From the NCBI GenBank assembly GCA_958420075.1, contig CATZIM010000089.1:1-6909 (forward strand): a stretch of DNA of 6,909 nt, given 5' to 3'. Under the pieces are notes generated by a model that saw nothing but the letters and a program-made list of their open reading frames with translations, made no database searches and was not told where the DNA came from. How positions within the stretch are numbered: position 1 is the stretch's first letter; every line of letters starts with the position of its first letter. This stretch comes from an uncultured Clostridia bacterium (GTDB lineage Bacteria > Bacillota > Clostridia > Lachnospirales > Anaerotignaceae). Both the position numbers and the translations under genes were made by a program. Below are positions 4,851 through 6,909 of this stretch, piece by piece.

Positions 4851-6779
4851 ATGCAAAAAGATATGATTAAGGTAATGAGTGTATTCGGCACCCGTCCCGA
4901 AGCCATCAAAATGGCGCCTCTGGTGAAAGTGCTGGAACAGACGGAAGGCATCGAAAGCATCGTATGCGTTACCGCACAGCATAGAGAAATGCTGGATCAG
5001 GTGCTGGAGATCTTCGATCTGCATCCCAAATACGATCTGAATATCATGCAGAGCCGCCAGACATTGGCAGGCATCACCACCCGTGCCCTCACAGGGCTGG
5101 AAGAAGTCATGGCGGAGGAAAAACCCGACATCGTACTGGTACATGGGGACACATCCACCACATTCGCAGGTGCATTGGCTGCATATTATAATCAGGTGAA
5201 AGTGGGTCATGTGGAAGCTGGTCTGCGTACCTATGATAAGTATCAGCCTTTCCCCGAAGAAATGAACCGCCGCCTGACAGGTGCGCTGACAGACCTGCAC
5301 TTTGCGCCTACCAAACTGGCAAAGGAACATCTGCTGAAAGAAAACATCGACGCTGACGGCATTTTCATCACCGGCAATACGGTCATCGACGCATTGGCAC
5401 ATACCATTGAAGAAAATTATACTTTCCATGAAGAAGTGCTGAACACCATCGACTTCAAAGGCAAACGTGTCATTGCCATGACTGCTCACCGCCGGGAAAA
5501 TCTGGGACAGCCCTTGGAAAATATCTGCCATGCGGTAAAACGCATTGTAGAAGACTTCCCTGATGTGGAAGTGGTTTACGCTGTCCATAAAAATCCTGCC
5601 GTTGTGGAGCCCGTACACCGTATCCTTGGGAATAACCCTCGTATCCACCTGACAGACCCTCTGGATCTGAAAGATATGCATAACCTCATGTGCCGCTCTT
5701 TCTTTGTTATGACAGACAGCGGCGGTTTGCAGGAAGAAGTGCCTTCCATGGGCAAACCCGTACTGGTGCTGCGTAACGTGACAGAACGCCCCGAAGGGGT
5801 GGAAGCCGGCACACTGAAATTGGCAGGCACTGACGAAGAAACCATTTACGCTATGGCAAAAGAACTGCTGACAGACGCAAAAGTTTATGAATCCATGGCA
5901 CAGGCAAAAAATCCCTTTGGGGACGGCAACGCTTCCAAGCGTATTGCGGCAGCCATCCTCTATGCTTTCGGCAAACAGGATGCGCGCCCCGAAGATTATA
6001 CCATCACAACCGAGGCAAAAAGCAGCGGCAAGGAGGAAAAACCTATGAAAGAAGAACGTATGGCAATTTTGAGCATGTTGGAAAAAGGGCTCATCAATGT
6101 GGATGAAGCGGAAAGACTGCTGACCGTGTTGCAGAATGGCGCAGGTCTGGAAAAAGACGGTCTGGGCAAGGCTGTAGGCAGCGCACTGGAAAAAGCAAGC
6201 GCTGTCCTGGGCAGCGTAGCAAGAACTGTTGGGGAAAAAGCGGAACAGCTTCAGCCCCGTGTCCGTGAAGTGGCAACAAAGGTTGCGGATAAAGCTGACG
6301 AAATGCAGCCCAAAGTAAGAAGCGCCGCATTCCGTATGACAGAAAAAGCTCAGGAACTGAGAGAAGACGCAAGAACATATAAAGAAAAATTGCAGGCAAA
6401 ACGCCGCAACGAAGAAGAAGACTGGGATGATCTGGATCTGGACGAACTGGATGCAGACGAAGCAGCAGCAGAAAAAGCAGCAGTTGCAGAGGAAGCTCCC
6501 GCGGAAGAAGCACCTGTGGCAGAAGCGGCAGCAGATGTGACAGCGGCAGCTGCGGAAGAAGTGACTTCCGAAGAAGATCTGACTGAAGAAGAAGTAGATC
6601 CCGTTATGGAAAAATACGCAAAGAATGTGGAAAACGTTCTGGGTTCCGTACAGTTCCAGATGGAACAGATCGACGAATGCGAAGATTTCCTGAAATCCGC
6701 CTTCGGTGATGTAGACCCTTCCGAATGGGAAGACGATGAGGAAGAAGAAACAACTGAAGAAAAGAAAGAAGATAAATAA
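4851..6779 (+). CDS. UDP-N-acetylglucosamine 2-epimerase (non-hydrolysing) fused to a SHOCT-like / amphipathic-repeat / acidic C-terminal region
   Basis: The N-terminal 1-375 or so is a complete WecB/MnaA-type epimerase interconverting UDP-GlcNAc and UDP-ManNAc for wall polymers or polysaccharide. Visible motifs are FGTRPEAIKMAP (12-23; R15, K20), VHGDTSTTF (97-105; D100), GHVEAGLRT (119-127; E122), PFPEEMNR (133-140; E136), TAHRREN (211-217; H213), DSGGLQEE (289-296) and TERPEG (311-316). D100, E122 and E136 fit the catalytic acids D95, E117 and E131 of E. coli WecB. Family members end near 360-390 residues; this ORF has 642. After a linker (376-398) come a SHOCT-like helical motif (399-428), a Gly/Ala-rich helix (430-461), three 18-residue amphipathic repeats (462-515), an Ala/Glu-rich acidic stretch (521-583), a helix (584-618) and an acidic tail. 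No signal peptide or membrane span is seen. The start at 4851 has GGAG 6 nt upstream. The junction carries its own ribosome site and ATG, so two products may be made. Confidence 0.9.
   Translation: MQKDMIKVMSVFGTRPEAIKMAPLVKVLEQTEGIESIVCVTAQHREMLDQVLEIFDLHPKYDLNIMQSRQTLAGITTRALTGLEEVMAEEKPDIVLVHGDTSTTFAGALAAYYNQVKVGHVEAGLRTYDKYQPFPEEMNRRLTGALTDLHFAPTKLAKEHLLKENIDADGIFITGNTVIDALAHTIEENYTFHEEVLNTIDFKGKRVIAMTAHRRENLGQPLENICHAVKRIVEDFPDVEVVYAVHKNPAVVEPVHRILGNNPRIHLTDPLDLKDMHNLMCRSFFVMTDSGGLQEEVPSMGKPVLVLRNVTERPEGVEAGTLKLAGTDEETIYAMAKELLTDAKVYESMAQAKNPFGDGNASKRIAAAILYAFGKQDARPEDYTITTEAKSSGKEEKPMKEERMAILSMLEKGLINVDEAERLLTVLQNGAGLEKDGLGKAVGSALEKASAVLGSVARTVGEKAEQLQPRVREVATKVADKADEMQPKVRSAAFRMTEKAQELREDARTYKEKLQAKRRNEEEDWDDLDLDELDADEAAAEKAAVAEEAPAEEAPVAEAAADVTAAAAEEVTSEEDLTEEEVDPVMEKYAKNVENVLGSVQFQMEQIDECEDFLKSAFGDVDPSEWEDDEEEETTEEKKEDK
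6030..6047 (+). promoter_or_regulatory. Internal Shine-Dalgarno and ATG at the epimerase/C-terminal junction
   Basis: AAGGAGG (6030-6036) lies 8 nt before an in-frame ATG (6045-6047), inside the coding sequence exactly where epimerase homology has ended and the SHOCT-like motif begins (MKEERMAIL). This is a better ribosome site than the one at the gene's own start. It suggests a former separate start codon, a second internally started protein, or both. Confidence 0.6.
6045..6779 (+). other. Possible independently translated 244-residue C-terminal protein
   Basis: From the internal ATG the frame encodes 244 residues. The first 29, MKEERMAILSMLEKGLINVD and the following EAERLLTVL, match the pattern of the short SHOCT-like helical motif found at the N-terminus of Bacillota YvlB-type (DUF4097) proteins and at the C-terminus of DUF2089 proteins: 'E.r..IL.mle.G.is.dEA..LL..L'. 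It is usually found at or near a protein terminus and is thought to mediate protein contacts. The next part is three 18-residue helical repeats, then Glu/Asp/Ala-rich sequence with a single Cys (C610 of the fused protein) and a highly acidic end. Function is unknown; envelope-stress or wall-related scaffolding is only a guess based on the motif and the epimerase partner. Confidence 0.45.
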
Positions 6780-6862
6780 AGCAAATTCTCCTTAAGAAAA
6801 CATACCAAACAGGTTTCTTTGTTTTCTGATGAAGATGCCACTATTTGGTTCTTTGAAAACAG

Positions 6863-6903
6863 ACGCACGAAATGACTGGAAACAGGGGTTTCGTGCGTTT
6901 TTT
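6863..6903 (+). terminator. Intrinsic terminator of the epimerase gene
   Basis: A perfect 10-bp stem ACGCACGAAA/TTTCGTGCGT (6863-6872 and 6889-6898) encloses a small CTG-GAAA-CAG hairpin and is followed by a run of six T (6898-6903). It lies 84 nt after the stop codon. The stretch between (6780-6862) holds no gene; it carries a loose ACCAAA/TTTGGT inverted repeat. Confidence 0.92.
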
Positions 6904-6909
6904 GCAGGA

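Noticed and set aside
3776..4960. 394-codon minus-strand open frame opposite the FAH-family gene
   Set aside because: Antisense shadow spanning two genes and their gap; no domain pattern.
4701..5681. 326-codon minus-strand open frame opposite the epimerase
   Set aside because: Antisense shadow of a gene with full catalytic motifs; Phe/His/Cys-rich composition typical of reversed coding sequence.
6420..6600. GAAGAAG/GCAGCAG tracts considered as a DNA-level tandem repeat
   Set aside because: No regular repeat unit; the pattern reflects Glu/Ala-rich coding with biased codons.
6350..6868. 172-codon minus-strand Ser/Ala-rich open frame at the right end
   Set aside because: Reverse reading of GAA/GCA-rich acidic coding sequence, which gives Ser/Ala repeats by composition alone.

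Overview
The window looks like chromosomal DNA of a low-to-mid GC Gram-positive anaerobe, most likely Bacillota, class Clostridia. The pointers are strong AGGAGG-type ribosome binding sites before most genes, compact sigma-A-like promoters with TATAAT/TATGAT boxes, classic intrinsic terminators, and proteins of Bacillota type. The exact taxon cannot be read from the sequence.

Layout. (1) Positions 1-385, minus strand: the N-terminal 128 residues of a GyrI-like (SbmC / AraC-effector-binding-like) small-molecule-binding protein that runs off the left edge, with its own promoter. (2) 498-1877 and 2213-3433, both minus strand: argH (argininosuccinate lyase) and argG (argininosuccinate synthase), the last two steps of arginine synthesis, transcribed argG then argH. 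argG has a near-consensus promoter overlapped by a candidate ARG box. argH ends at a textbook terminator. The 335-bp argG-argH gap is unusually rich in inverted repeats: a minus-strand intrinsic terminator just before argH and, facing the other way, a plus-strand terminator-like hairpin. (3) 3434-3817: an AT-rich divergent control region. (4) 3818-4696, plus strand: a fumarylacetoacetate hydrolase (FAH) superfamily enzyme with all expected metal ligands, exact substrate unknown. (5) 4851-6779, plus strand: a non-hydrolysing UDP-GlcNAc 2-epimerase (WecB/MnaA type), continuous in frame with a 244-residue C-terminal part made of a SHOCT-like helical motif, three 18-residue amphipathic repeats and a very acidic tail. 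The gene ends at a strong terminator at 6863-6903.

How the genes fit together. argG and argH form a pathway pair (citrulline + aspartate to argininosuccinate, then to arginine + fumarate) and were probably regulated both at the argG promoter (ArgR type) and possibly by attenuation before argH. The FAH enzyme and the epimerase face the other way; no terminator is evident between them, so they may share a transcript, but no metabolic link is obvious. The epimerase would supply UDP-ManNAc for cell-wall polymer or polysaccharide synthesis.

The two points most worth a second look are the epimerase fusion, which keeps a perfect Shine-Dalgarno and ATG at the domain junction, and the multi-hairpin argG-argH gap.
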